From a virus, in IMG/VR virus record IMGVR_UViG_3300028809_000075, positions 1-22,609 of that record: a DNA stretch of 22,609 bases; one strand, 5' to 3'. The notes under the pieces are model-generated. The model searched no databases, was not told where the DNA came from, and was given only the letters and a program-made list of their open reading frames with translations. The position numbers and the translations under genes are program-made. The stretch's first letter is position 1, and every line of letters begins with the position of its first letter. Shown one piece after another: positions 5,495 through 11,882 of this stretch.

Positions 5495-5890
5495 TCCAAA
5501 TCATCGTCGGAGAAATCAGAAATGTCTGAGATCGCGTGGGCGTCAAATGCGCTTCAAGAACGCATCGCACCGGTCGGTAGTTCACAGTTTGTCGAAACGC
5601 GCATCCGCAAGGCCGCCACTGCCTTGGGGTGGAAGTTCAGCCGAGCCAGGACGGTTTGGTACGGAGACGAGCGCGCGAGCATCAAGCCGCGGGAATTGCG
5701 GCGCATCGAGGAAGTTGCGGGGATCCAATATGGCCGTGAAGAAATCAGAGACGTCGATGCGCTCATCAACAGCGCCGACGCTCTCCTTATGGGCGTCAAT
5801 TCGGATTTCTACAGCGCGTTCGCTGCTGCGCTCCGCGCGGTGGCTGGCGCTGTTGATCGCTCCCGAGCTTCGAAACGAGACGGTCGCTGA
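5492..5890 (+). CDS. Hypothetical early protein, possibly DNA-binding (132 aa)
   Basis: No firm family. Residues 35-75 (ETRIRKAATALGWKFSRARTVWYGDERASIKPRELRRIEEVAG) have a helix-turn-helix-like rhythm and many basic residues. The rest is helical (DVDALINSADALLMG). A second candidate start, ATG 5522, also has GGAG nine bases upstream, which would shorten the protein by ten residues. The gene sits where lambdoid phages place cII-type regulators, downstream of Cro, but no homology to CII can be claimed. Its start lies in the symmetric palindrome. Confidence 0.72.
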   Translation: MSKSSSEKSEMSEIAWASNALQERIAPVGSSQFVETRIRKAATALGWKFSRARTVWYGDERASIKPRELRRIEEVAGIQYGREEIRDVDALINSADALLMGVNSDFYSAFAAALRAVAGAVDRSRASKRDGR

Positions 5891-5937
5891 TAGCGCCGAC
5901 GATCTCGCCGTCTAACCCATCAACACGGAGAAGATGA

Positions 5938-6120
5938 ATGAGACTGTCTTGGACCGTAGCCTGTGCGCTGGTGGCGTTGGACTGCGCTGAGAAGGCTAGC
6001 GGAGCCCAGCCGCAGCACCTCTTCGTGGCAGACCTTATCTGGCTCTGGTGGGTCGCCGCAGCCATCTGGAGCGTCATCGCCGCCGCTACAGCGGTCACCC
6101 GCTGGCAACCCGCCTCCTAA
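5938..6120 (+). CDS. Small membrane protein (60 aa)
   Basis: ATG 5938 has GGAG (5927-5930) seven bases upstream. An overlapping ATG at 5934 in another frame gives only 18 codons. The protein has a short hydrophobic N-terminus (SWTVACALVAL) and a stronger membrane segment at about residues 30-52 (VADLIWLWWVAAAIWSVIAA). It is probably an inner-membrane protein with one or two spans. Function unknown. Confidence 0.6.
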   Translation: MRLSWTVACALVALDCAEKASGAQPQHLFVADLIWLWWVAAAIWSVIAAATAVTRWQPAS

Positions 6121-6147
6121 CCTCACCCATCAGCAGGGGCCGCTCTG

Positions 6148-6345
6148 ATGAACTTCCTCCCGATCTTCTTTCGTCCCAAGCCGCTTCACGTCCAGCCTCG
6201 CTGGCATGCAGCAACGAAGTCAGAGAACCGAGCGGCCCGCCAGCTACGCGCTGACCGCCGAATGGAACTCGAGATCATGTCGGTTCACATGACGGATGAG
6301 CAGCGGGAAGCCGCCAAGGCCCGCGCTGTACGGAGGGCGTTATGA
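6148..6345 (+). CDS. Hypothetical basic early protein (65 aa)
   Basis: The ATG follows AGGGG at a somewhat long distance. The protein is basic, with an N-terminal FLPIFFRPKP and a helical C-terminus (HMTDEQREAAKARAVRRAL). The stop overlaps the start of the next gene (ATGA), which supports translation. No family recognised. Confidence 0.62.
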   Translation: MNFLPIFFRPKPLHVQPRWHAATKSENRAARQLRADRRMELEIMSVHMTDEQREAAKARAVRRAL

Positions 6346-6641
6346 GCATTCCGAGCTGGGCCTATCGCGGCGCGAAGGTGGTGTGCGTCAAGAACTTCCC
6401 GCGTGCAGAAGTCGAAGGCGTCAACCACCCGCATGTCAACTCTGTCTACACGATTCGAGAGATCGACCCGGTGCCGCCCGGAGATTGCATCCGGCTGGCA
6501 GAGGTGATCGGCCATATCTGCTTGGATGGCCACGAAGCGTCGTGGGGCATCGAGTGTTTCCGTCCCCTCATTACCCAATCAGACGACATATCCGCTCACT
6601 TCCAGCATCACCTCTCCAACCCTGTGAGGGAAGAGGCATGA
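6342..6641 (+). CDS. Conserved-looking phage protein of unknown function (99 aa)
   Basis: The protein has the familiar shape of a small phage beta-barrel-like protein: 'WAYRGAKVVCVKNF ... NSVYTIREID ... CIRLAEVIG ... IECFRPL'. Similar proteins that begin with a 'G-KVVCV' strand, contain 'YTIRE' and end in 'FRPL' are common in phages of alphaproteobacteria and have no assigned function. It is coupled to both neighbours by ATGA overlaps. No catalytic residues visible. Confidence 0.78.
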   Translation: MSIPSWAYRGAKVVCVKNFPRAEVEGVNHPHVNSVYTIREIDPVPPGDCIRLAEVIGHICLDGHEASWGIECFRPLITQSDDISAHFQHHLSNPVREEA

Positions 6642-6916
6642 GCGTTCTCTCTCTCCCGGACGACTTCGAAGAGCAGGTTGAGCGGCGGATGGCGAAGGAC
6701 GCAGCAGCGCGTCAGCAGGCTGAGTGTGACCGAGCAGCGGCTAAGGCCAGAGCCGAACGAGAGCGCTGCGCGAGGCTCATGGATGCGTGGGCGGCGGGGC
6801 ACCACTACCACGAGGAACTGGCGCGCGAAAGCGGTGACGCGGAGGGTGTTCTCCTTCACGCGCTCCTAGCCGCAGAGAACGAAGCCGCCGCCGCAGCAAT
6901 CCGGAGCCTAACATGA
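6638..6916 (+). CDS. Helical hypothetical protein with RERCA motif (92 aa)
   Basis: Start set at ATG 6638, overlapping the previous stop; the frame is open much further upstream, but that part shadows the preceding gene. The protein is highly charged and helical (EEQVERRMAKDAAARQQAECDRAAAKARAERERCARLM), then has HHYHEE and an Ala-rich end. The ERERCAR phrase recurs in the protein at 10197-10436. Probably a coiled-coil protein; function unknown. The stop overlaps the methyltransferase start. Confidence 0.75.
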   Translation: MSVLSLPDDFEEQVERRMAKDAAARQQAECDRAAAKARAERERCARLMDAWAAGHHYHEELARESGDAEGVLLHALLAAENEAAAAAIRSLT

Positions 6917-7455
6917 CCCTCATCGGCTTTAGCCCCACCAACCACCCGCAGCAGGTTGGTAAGCGCGGCGCTAGCGATACGGTTGATGAGCGGATCACGC
7001 CTCAGTGGCTGTTCGATGAGTACAACGCTTTCTTCCAATTCACTCTTGATGCTGCCGCAAACGCCGCTAACGCAAAGTGCCGCAAGTTCTATGACCTCGA
7101 CAGCGACGGGTTGTCCTCCCCGTGGGTAGGCGAGCGCGTTTGGTGCAACCCGCCTTATTCAAACATCAAGGCCTGGGTGGAAAAGGCTTGGCTGGAGTGC
7201 AAGGGCGGCGACTGCTTCGTGGCCATGCTGCTGCCAGCAAATCGCACCGAACAAAAGTGGTGGCAGGAACACGTTGAGCCTCACCGAGACCTCCCAAACG
7301 GGCTTGTTCGAGTCCGCTTTCTGCCGCGGCGTATTAACTTCGGCGTTCCCGGCAATGAGGGCGCCAAGTTCAATAGCTCGCCTCCATTCGGCCTTTGCCT
7401 GCTGACGATAGCTTCAGAGCACTACTACGACCGGTTTTTGGAGCAGAAGGCATGA
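6913..7455 (+). CDS. Phage DNA N6-adenine methyltransferase (180 aa)
   Basis: The protein matches the phage Dam-type family (PF05869). It has the opening 'DERITPQWLFDEYNAFFQFTLDAAANAANAKC', the catalytic NPPY tetrad at residues 79-82, and the C-terminal 'FLPRRINF...SSPPFGLCLL' typical of that family. It would transfer a methyl group from S-adenosylmethionine to the N6 of adenine. Family members are about this size and usually have no companion restriction enzyme; protection from host restriction or control of replication and transcription is the usual suggestion. It is coupled by ATGA overlaps to both neighbours. The target sequence cannot be read from the protein. Confidence 0.92.
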   Translation: MTLIGFSPTNHPQQVGKRGASDTVDERITPQWLFDEYNAFFQFTLDAAANAANAKCRKFYDLDSDGLSSPWVGERVWCNPPYSNIKAWVEKAWLECKGGDCFVAMLLPANRTEQKWWQEHVEPHRDLPNGLVRVRFLPRRINFGVPGNEGAKFNSSPPFGLCLLTIASEHYYDRFLEQKA

Positions 7456-7724
7456 CCTCCTCCCCTAAACACATAGGGAGCGCAGTAGCTGAGGGGACAT
7501 CGGTCCCGGCTGGTTTCTCGCTGCCGTGGAACACGACGCGGACGATGGCGGATGTGTGGGCCGATGACAAGGCGACCGCCAGATCTGAGCATGCCCGGAA
7601 GGCTGGCTTGGGCAGGGCCAAGCAGAAGCGCCAGCAATTTGTCGAAGACTATCAGAAACGCATGAACCTGACGCCACGGGGGAAGATCCCGTTCGCCGGG
7701 TATGACGCAAGCGAGGTGTGGTGA
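7452..7724 (+). CDS. Hypothetical early protein (90 aa)
   Basis: Start at ATG 7452, overlapping the methyltransferase stop by four bases. The N-terminal half is low-complexity (TSSPKHIGSAVAEGTSVPAGFSLPW). The second half is basic and helical (SEHARKAGLGRAKQKRQQFVEDYQKRM). No family recognised. Its position between a methyltransferase and the DnaA-like protein suggests a replication or DNA-handling accessory, but this rests on context only. Confidence 0.72.
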   Translation: MTSSPKHIGSAVAEGTSVPAGFSLPWNTTRTMADVWADDKATARSEHARKAGLGRAKQKRQQFVEDYQKRMNLTPRGKIPFAGYDASEVW

Positions 7725-8224
7725 TGGAGAATGTATCTGGTCTTTGGGAGGGGGAGCGCTCGTCGTCTGGGCTGGTCAGAGTGGCCATCCAGAAGATGGA
7801 TGAGCGGTTCGTGCAGGCGATGGCAGAGGCCCACGCTGACAGAACCACTCCGGTTCGAAGCACTGCCGCTGTGCGTGCGAAACTGAAAGCAAGCGGACGC
7901 GTCGTTACCTCGTCGTCGTCCCTCTCGCTGCATGACGTAGACGGTCTGCAGCTGGCTGACGAGGAGGTAGCCAAAATGAGGGCGGTCCTCAACCAGCCGA
8001 GCGTCAACCGGATCGTGACTGCAGTGGCCAGCAGGACAGGCGTATCGCCCTACAAAATTGCCGGCAAGGGTCGCTCTGCCGATGTGGTGCGTGCGCGCAA
8101 CTGGGCTTTCTTCCTCCTAGGCGAGGACGGTTTCAGCCTGGCCCAGATCGGGAGGATGTTTGGCAAGGACCACACCACCGTTCGGCACGGGATCATCCAG
8201 CACAAGAAGCGGGGAGGGGAGTGA
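7724..8224 (+). CDS. Stand-alone DnaA domain IV DNA-binding protein (166 aa)
   Basis: Residues about 95-163 resemble DnaA domain IV, the part that recognises DnaA boxes: 'VASRTGVSPYKIAGKGRSADVVRARNWAFFLL...FSLAQIGRMFGKDHTTVRHGI'. The sequence KDHTTVRHGI is close to the classical DnaA signature. The AAA+ ATPase domain of DnaA is absent; the N-terminal 90 residues are unrelated and look poorly ordered (a Ser run near 70). The protein could mark a phage origin or compete with host DnaA. ATG 7724 (TGATG overlap) was chosen over two in-frame GTG codons just upstream. Confidence 0.88.
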   Translation: MENVSGLWEGERSSSGLVRVAIQKMDERFVQAMAEAHADRTTPVRSTAAVRAKLKASGRVVTSSSSLSLHDVDGLQLADEEVAKMRAVLNQPSVNRIVTAVASRTGVSPYKIAGKGRSADVVRARNWAFFLLGEDGFSLAQIGRMFGKDHTTVRHGIIQHKKRGGE

Positions 8225-8571
8225 TGAGCAACGTTGCCCGCCTGTTCCCTGAGCCTGCGCCGGTCGCGGCCCCCAAGGGTGATTTCGAAGCGGTATGGAA
8301 GGCTTGGCCCCGCAAGGACGGCAAGGCCATCGCCCGCTCCAAGTACGACGCCATCATCAAGGGTGGATACCGTACGCGCACTCTCGACAAGTCGTCGGGG
8401 CAGTTCATCGAGTTGGAGCTGAGCGCGACGGCTGATCAAATCCTGGCTGGTGTCAAAGCCTACGTGGATAGCCAGATCGATAAGCGGACGTTCCGGTTCA
8501 AGGATGACGGGAAGTTTGTCCCGCATTTCGCTACTTGGCTCGGTCGGGCTGGCTGGCAGGATTTCGAGTGA
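8224..8571 (+). CDS. Phage replication-protein C-terminal-like protein (115 aa)
   Basis: The pattern 'FEAVWKAWPRKDGKAIARSKYDAI...DQILAGVKAYVDSQ...KFVPHFATWLGRAGWQDFE' is that of a small domain found at the C-terminus of many phage replisome-organiser or O-like proteins, and often alone. It probably helps to recruit replication proteins, and its place directly after the DnaA-like gene supports a replication module. Start at ATG 8224 with a TGATG overlap. The last 41 bases overlap the convergent ribbon-helix-helix gene. Confidence 0.75.
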   Translation: MSNVARLFPEPAPVAAPKGDFEAVWKAWPRKDGKAIARSKYDAIIKGGYRTRTLDKSSGQFIELELSATADQILAGVKAYVDSQIDKRTFRFKDDGKFVPHFATWLGRAGWQDFE

Positions 8572-8770
8572 TGCGCCGCAGCTCGCGTTCGACAGCATCG
8601 CGGATGAAGTCCGAGCGCTTGTTCGGCCCCGCCAGTTCGTCAATGCGAGCGGCAACGTCCGCTGACAGGCGGATGGTGGTCACAACGGTTTCGATGTTGC
8701 GCTTGAGCGGCGGGCGACCCATGCGGGGCTTTGTGCCCGAGTCCAATGAGAGCGTCAAACCATCCTCCAT
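8531..8770 (-). CDS. Ribbon-helix-helix regulator (79 aa)
   Basis: Residues about 30-70 fit the Arc/CopG ribbon-helix-helix fold: a beta strand (VVTTIRLS), then two helices (ADVAARIDELAG and KRSDFIRDAVERELRRI). Such proteins bind DNA as dimers and often repress their own gene. A strong promoter with repeated sites precedes it. It lies on the opposite strand to the flanking early genes. It could be a free-standing regulator or an antitoxin; no toxin gene is evident next to it. A later ATG at 8722 exists, but neither start has a clear Shine-Dalgarno site. Confidence 0.82.
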   Translation of the reverse strand: MEDGLTLSLDSGTKPRMGRPPLKRNIETVVTTIRLSADVAARIDELAGPNKRSDFIRDAVERELRRITRNPASQPDRAK

Positions 8771-8819
8771 AGCGTATTCTGTTATTGACCCTTATAGCGT
8801 ATGCGGTTATAACGGTCAA
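8770..8819 (-). promoter_or_regulatory. Promoter and repeated operator of the RHH gene
   Basis: On the minus strand, TTGACC (8819-8814), a 17-base spacer and TATAAG (8796-8791) make a near-consensus promoter. The sequence TAGCGTATNCNGTTAT is repeated at 8770-8785 and 8795-8810, 25 bases apart, and the second copy lies within the spacer next to a GTTATAAC palindrome (8806-8813). The overlap suggests autorepression by the ribbon-helix-helix protein. The predicted leader is only about 14 bases. Confidence 0.72.
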
Positions 8820-8839
8820 ACCAAAGCAGGAGCAGGGCG

Positions 8840-8983
8840 ATGGAACTGATCTTCAAGCGCGGCGCAGTCGAGATTTGGGCGGTCACTGAGGCCCACGGCG
8901 TGGACTATTACGTCTACGGCATGACGCGCGATCCCATCGTCTGCCCGTCGATGGGGATGGCACGCGAGAAGGCTGCCGCATGA
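8840..8983 (+). CDS. Hypothetical small protein (47 aa)
   Basis: ATG 8840 follows GGAG (8829-8832) at seven bases, and the stop overlaps the cytosine methyltransferase start (ATGA). The protein, MELIFKRGAVEIWAVTEAHG..., reads as a small beta-sheet unit followed by a short helix. The ribosome site and the coupling support it as a real gene. Function unknown. It may help to couple translation of the methyltransferase. Confidence 0.7.
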   Translation: MELIFKRGAVEIWAVTEAHGVDYYVYGMTRDPIVCPSMGMAREKAAA

Positions 8984-9666
8984 GGAAGCTTCGCGCGCTG
9001 GACCTGTTCTGCTGCGCAGGCGGCGCCAGTATGGGGCTTGCTAAATCTGGCTTTGAGGTTGTCGGCGTCGATATTAGGCCGCAGCCGCGGTACCCGTTTG
9101 AGTTTCATCAAGCCGATGCGTTGACGTTCCCGCTGGGCGGGTTCGACTTCATCTGGGCGTCACCCCCATGCCAAGGGTACACCGAGCTGCGGCACGCGCC
9201 GGGAACCAAAGGCGCGCCCCAACTCATCGACGTCATCCGTGAGCGTCTTTGGCCGCATAGCCACGACACGCTCTGGGTCATAGAGAACGTCGAAGACGCT
9301 AAGTGGGCGATGCGAGATCCGGTGCTGCTCTGCGGTTCGATGTTCGGGCTTGGAGCGCAGGGATGCCGCCTTCAGCGGCACCGGCTGTTCGAGGCCAATT
9401 TCCACATTCCACAGCCTGAACATCGGCACGACGATAGCCCGGTGATCGGTGTTTACGGCGGGCATGCGCGTAAGCGTTCGGCAACAGCCGGCGGTCGCGG
9501 AACAAAGGATGTGTGGGCGGGCGGGCACAAGTCCGCAGCGTCAGAGGCTATGGGAATGGATTGGGCGACCCTGGGCGAAATGTCCGAGGCCATACCGCCT
9601 GCCTACAGCGAGCATGTCGGCCGCTCGGCTTGGTACCACATTCAAAATAAGCGAGCGGTGGCGTGA
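8980..9666 (+). CDS. DNA (cytosine-5) methyltransferase (228 aa)
   Basis: All core motifs of C5-MTases are visible: motif I DLFCCAGGASMG (residues 8-19), motif IV SPPCQGY with catalytic Cys64, motif VI ENVE (102-105), motif VIII QRHRLFE (132-138) and the motif IX/X end 'SEAIPPAYSEHVG' (202-214). It methylates C5 of cytosine using S-adenosylmethionine. At 228 residues it is short for the family, with a compact region between VIII and IX that should hold target recognition. No restriction endonuclease adjoins it, so protection of phage DNA or epigenetic control is the likely role. Confidence 0.92.
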   Translation: MRKLRALDLFCCAGGASMGLAKSGFEVVGVDIRPQPRYPFEFHQADALTFPLGGFDFIWASPPCQGYTELRHAPGTKGAPQLIDVIRERLWPHSHDTLWVIENVEDAKWAMRDPVLLCGSMFGLGAQGCRLQRHRLFEANFHIPQPEHRHDDSPVIGVYGGHARKRSATAGGRGTKDVWAGGHKSAASEAMGMDWATLGEMSEAIPPAYSEHVGRSAWYHIQNKRAVA

Positions 9667-9686
9667 GGGCGCGCCCCAAAGAATAA

Positions 9687-9715
9687 GGGCCCGCGCCCAC
9701 CACGGCGCGAAGCCC
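9687..9715 (+). terminator. GC-rich hairpin after the cytosine methyltransferase
   Basis: GGGC (9687-9690) pairs with GCCC (9712-9715), and CGCGCC (9692-9697) with GGCGCG (9704-9709), around a six-base loop and a small internal loop. There is no T tract, so intrinsic termination would be weak. A ten-base palindrome GGGCGCGCCC (9667-9676) directly follows the stop codon. Confidence 0.4.
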
Positions 9716-9737
9716 TCAAATACGTCGGTCTCTCAGA

Positions 9738-9772
9738 AGGACACCCGACGCACGAATGTTATAGAATAACAT
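9738..9772 (+). promoter_or_regulatory. Candidate promoter with perfect 17-base palindrome
   Basis: ATGTTATAGAATAACAT (9756-9772) is a perfect palindrome with seven-base arms. It covers a -10-like TAGAAT (9762-9767); AGGACA (9738-9743) lies 18 bases upstream as a weak -35. The half-site GTTAT/ATAAC also occurs in the repeats before the ribbon-helix-helix gene, so that regulator might bind here too. This is inference from sequence similarity. Confidence 0.5.
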
Positions 9773-9790
9773 GACGTGGAGCGCAAGCGA

Positions 9791-10144
9791 ATGTCGTTCA
9801 GCAAGACGCCCGATACGAGCTTTGCCAACAGGCAGGAAACGGCGGGTAGGGACGTGCCTAACAGTTCAATCGGCGGGCAGACGCGGGACGTGAACGCGCT
9901 CAAAAGACGGCCCAAGGGGTTTAGCAGGGAAGCGGCCCCTTCGATACGACACATAGTGGTGAGGCTAGGTCTCTTGAGACCTGCATACCAGGGGGTGGCG
10001 CCCTCTACAGGGAACCCGGGGGCATCCGGAGACCAAACAGCGTCGATAGTGTCGGTTGGACTGAAATCACCCTCTAGAGACTACCGTGACGGGCTGGCAG
10101 GTTTGATACCTCACCCTACGTCTCTTGTGACTGATTTTGCCTAA
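9791..10144 (+). CDS. Doubtful open frame, perhaps not translated (117 aa)
   Basis: ATG 9791 has GGAG nine bases upstream and follows the candidate promoter. The first third uses codons like its neighbours, but the rest contains many codons rare in this window (ATA, AGA, CGA, CTA) and no recognisable motif, and it overlaps a stretch rich in inverted repeats. It could be a small gene, a decayed gene, or a chance frame over a structured RNA. Confidence 0.3.
   Translation: MSFSKTPDTSFANRQETAGRDVPNSSIGGQTRDVNALKRRPKGFSREAAPSIRHIVVRLGLLRPAYQGVAPSTGNPGASGDQTASIVSVGLKSPSRDYRDGLAGLIPHPTSLVTDFA
9958..10115 (+). ncRNA. Candidate structured RNA
   Basis: A closing pair GGTGAGG (9958-9964) with CCTCACC (10109-10115) encloses several local helices. 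The clearest is AGGTCT/AGACCT (9967-9972 and 9977-9982) capped by a CUUG tetraloop. CCGG...CCGG pairs near 10016-10029, and CCG/CGG near 10084-10092. GAGACC occurs again at 10029-10034 and could compete for the same GGTCTC. No known RNA family is recognised, and these pairings were found by eye. Confidence 0.3.
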
Positions 10145-10196
10145 CGAACGGTTAACGCAGCCGCCTAACCCCTCCCAAGCAAAGCGAGAGAGCATC

Positions 10197-10436
10197 ATGA
10201 GCGGACAGAAGATCATCGACGGGCTGAACGAGGCTATCGCGTTCGCAAAGGCTATTTCCGAGGCGACGGCAATTGAGCGCGAGCGTTGCGCGAGGATCGC
10301 TGAGCGCGATGGTAGTGCGCACGATGCAACGCTCAGCCAGCAGACGGCAGAGTGGCATGCTCGCGTAAACGCGGAAGTGCGCACTGCTGATCGCATAGCC
10401 CGAGCCATACGCAACCCAACCCCGGAGGCATCATGA
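10197..10436 (+). CDS. Hypothetical helical early protein (79 aa)
   Basis: Start at ATG 10197, following a GAGAG stretch; the frame is open upstream to 10137, but that part has poor coding character. The protein is mainly helical (KIIDGLNEAIAFAKAISEATAIERERCARIAERDG), and the IERERCAR phrase matches the one in the protein at 6638-6916. Small phage proteins with a conserved 'ERCARIA' segment are common and unassigned. Its stop overlaps the following start. Confidence 0.72.
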   Translation: MSGQKIIDGLNEAIAFAKAISEATAIERERCARIAERDGSAHDATLSQQTAEWHARVNAEVRTADRIARAIRNPTPEAS

Positions 10437-10702
10437 GCGACGTGACGATACCGGAGAGCGTGGTGGCAGCGGCGCGCGAAGCAGCCGCATCATATTACGA
10501 CTCGATCACCCCAACAGCCTCACAGGACATCCGAGCGGGGAACCGAGACAAGGCGCCAGTGGTACAGATCGCCATCAGCGCCATCCTCACAGAACGATGG
10601 CGAGCGGCACAGATTGTTGCATTGTACGGCGATCATCCAGACGCTGGCGTAGCTTTCGTCTCAGACGAGATCGCCCAAGCCATCCGGTCTTCCCATGAGT
10701 AA
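10433..10702 (+). CDS. Hypothetical early protein (89 aa)
   Basis: Coupled to its neighbour by an ATGA overlap. The protein is helical (PESVVAAAREAAASYYDS), with a second half 'TERWRAAQIVALYGDHPDAGVAFVSDEIAQAIRS'. It looks distantly like the other small helical proteins of this operon. No function can be proposed from the sequence. Its stop falls inside the start region of the next small gene. Confidence 0.72.
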   Translation: MSDVTIPESVVAAAREAAASYYDSITPTASQDIRAGNRDKAPVVQIAISAILTERWRAAQIVALYGDHPDAGVAFVSDEIAQAIRSSHE

Positions 10703-10871
10703 GGGGTGGCAGTTCTACGCGATGATGTTGGCCATCGGGCTCGCTTTCGGGAGCGCGGCGGATGCCGCCTACAACGCTCGCAAGGCCAACCGCGCCATTC
10801 AGCAGATCGCCGCCGAAATCGAACAGGCTCGCGCCCTATCTCAACCCAATGACGAAGGAGAGGGGAAGTGA
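10695..10871 (+). CDS. Small membrane-anchored protein (58 aa)
   Basis: The gene overlaps the preceding stop by eight bases and the following GTG by four. The N-terminus (GWQFYAMMLAIGLAFGSAADAA) could be a membrane anchor or a signal peptide with a plausible AXA-type site. The remainder is helical and charged (ARKANRAIQQIAAEIEQARAL). An Rz-like or coiled-coil inner-membrane protein is conceivable but not supported by context. Confidence 0.6.
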   Translation: MSKGWQFYAMMLAIGLAFGSAADAAYNARKANRAIQQIAAEIEQARALSQPNDEGEGK

Positions 10872-11041
10872 GCCTTGGCCCATTCGGTCGATTTCGGTGG
10901 TGGCTGTTCAAGCGTATCTCGGATGTTGGCTGGCGCATTTGCCCGGAGCCGCACCGCGCGAACCTGCAGCGCTATTCGCCTGACTGGCAGCAAGTGGACG
11001 ACTACCTGATCCACCTCTCATCCAAAGGGAACAAGGAATGA
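10868..11041 (+). CDS. Hypothetical small basic protein, GTG start (57 aa)
   Basis: The GTG at 10868 overlaps the preceding stop (GTGA), and the stop overlaps the next ATG. The protein is rich in Trp and Arg in its first half (GPFGRFRWWLFKRISDVGWRI) and acidic or polar in its second half (YSPDWQQVDDYLIHLSSKG). The coupling on both sides supports it as real. No family recognised. Confidence 0.6.
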   Translation: MSLGPFGRFRWWLFKRISDVGWRICPEPHRANLQRYSPDWQQVDDYLIHLSSKGNKE

Positions 11042-11214
11042 CGGAGACACCGAAGATCAAAGGTCCGTACAAACGTCCCTCGCGTCTCAAGGCCATCGTC
11101 CCGCTGGAGTTTGACTACACTCCGGGCCGCGTCGGGCGCACCGCGTACCGCGCCAAGCCTCGGCCGCTCCGGGAACTGTTCGAGCTGAGAAACAAACTCA
11201 GACCAACCACCTAG
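11038..11214 (+). CDS. Hypothetical basic protein (58 aa)
   Basis: The ATG overlaps the preceding stop. The protein is strongly basic (KIKGPYKRPSRLKAIVP ... RVGRTAYRAKPRPLRELFELRNKL) and could bind nucleic acid. The coding run of overlapping genes ends here, 33 bases before the next start. Function unknown. Confidence 0.6.
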   Translation: MTETPKIKGPYKRPSRLKAIVPLEFDYTPGRVGRTAYRAKPRPLRELFELRNKLRPTT

Positions 11215-11247
11215 ACTAGCACATCCACCAACCCAGGGGCATCTGAG

Positions 11248-11808
11248 ATGGGGCGTAAGAAGCAAGCAGGCGTAAAGCGTACAGCCTCGGGGCGAAAGTC
11301 ACGGGCCACCGACGCATATCAGGAGAACCTCGAACCCATCCTTACCCGCATGCGGCTGTTCGGCCTCTCGGAGAAGGACGCTCGGGACCAGAAGGCCTCA
11401 ACCTTCGTCGGGCGCCTGCAACTCACCAAGGCCATGAGCCAGGTGCAGTACGATGCCGCCCAGACGTGGCTGGAGGTTCGCGAGCACTATCAGCGTGCCA
11501 TCAAGAGCCCCGACGCGCTGCGCAGCTCGGGTGGTGGCGGCGATGCCGGCGAAAGCCCGTCCTACGCCTCATGGTGCCAGCAGGCCATCAAGCGCTACGA
11601 CGCAGCACAGAAGGCCATCATGACCGAGCAAATGCTGTTTGCCAACCGTGGGCGCAACCTCATCGCAGCGCTCGACTACATCGTGTCCCGCAATGAGATC
11701 CACTGGCATCTGGTGGGCGACTGCCGGCTGGCGCTCAACGCCCTCGCTCATCACTTCAGTGGGAACAAGGTCAAGCGGCTTGACGACGCTTCGCAAATCG
11801 CGGCATAA
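11248..11808 (+). CDS. Hypothetical phage protein at the end of the early region (186 aa)
   Basis: The ATG follows an AGGGG ribosome site. A basic N-terminus (GRKKQAGVKRTASGRKSR) precedes a helical body: 'MRLFGLSEKDARDQKASTFVGRLQLTKAMSQVQYDAAQTWLEVREHYQRAIKSPDALRSS', a Gly-rich linker, and a second helical part ending 'HWHLVGDCRLALNALAHHF'. I recognise the type as a phage protein of unknown function. It is the last gene before the non-coding boundary and the late genes, where many phages encode an antiterminator or late activator. A regulatory role is therefore plausible but is inferred from position only. Confidence 0.78.
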   Translation: MGRKKQAGVKRTASGRKSRATDAYQENLEPILTRMRLFGLSEKDARDQKASTFVGRLQLTKAMSQVQYDAAQTWLEVREHYQRAIKSPDALRSSGGGGDAGESPSYASWCQQAIKRYDAAQKAIMTEQMLFANRGRNLIAALDYIVSRNEIHWHLVGDCRLALNALAHHFSGNKVKRLDDASQIAA

Positions 11809-11882
11809 GGACGTAATGCGATTTTCAGACTATTGTCTGAAGCAGAGAACGCGTGACACGGTGAAATTCTGCCGGCCGTGGC

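Noticed and set aside
5080-5529. Plus-strand 149-codon frame after the ParB-like gene
   Set aside because: The composition is improbable (Arg, Cys and Gly rich), it overlaps the start of the well-supported 5492 gene, and the minus-strand frame has a better ribosome site.
5934-5990. An 18-codon frame starting at ATG 5934
   Set aside because: It is too short and has no feature of interest. The overlapping ATG at 5938 has the better-spaced ribosome site and a longer membrane protein.
8531-8770. Toxin-antitoxin module centred on the RHH protein
   Set aside because: No toxin-like gene (RelE, PIN, HicA or similar) lies next to it. The neighbours are a replication-like gene and a 47-residue protein on the other strand.
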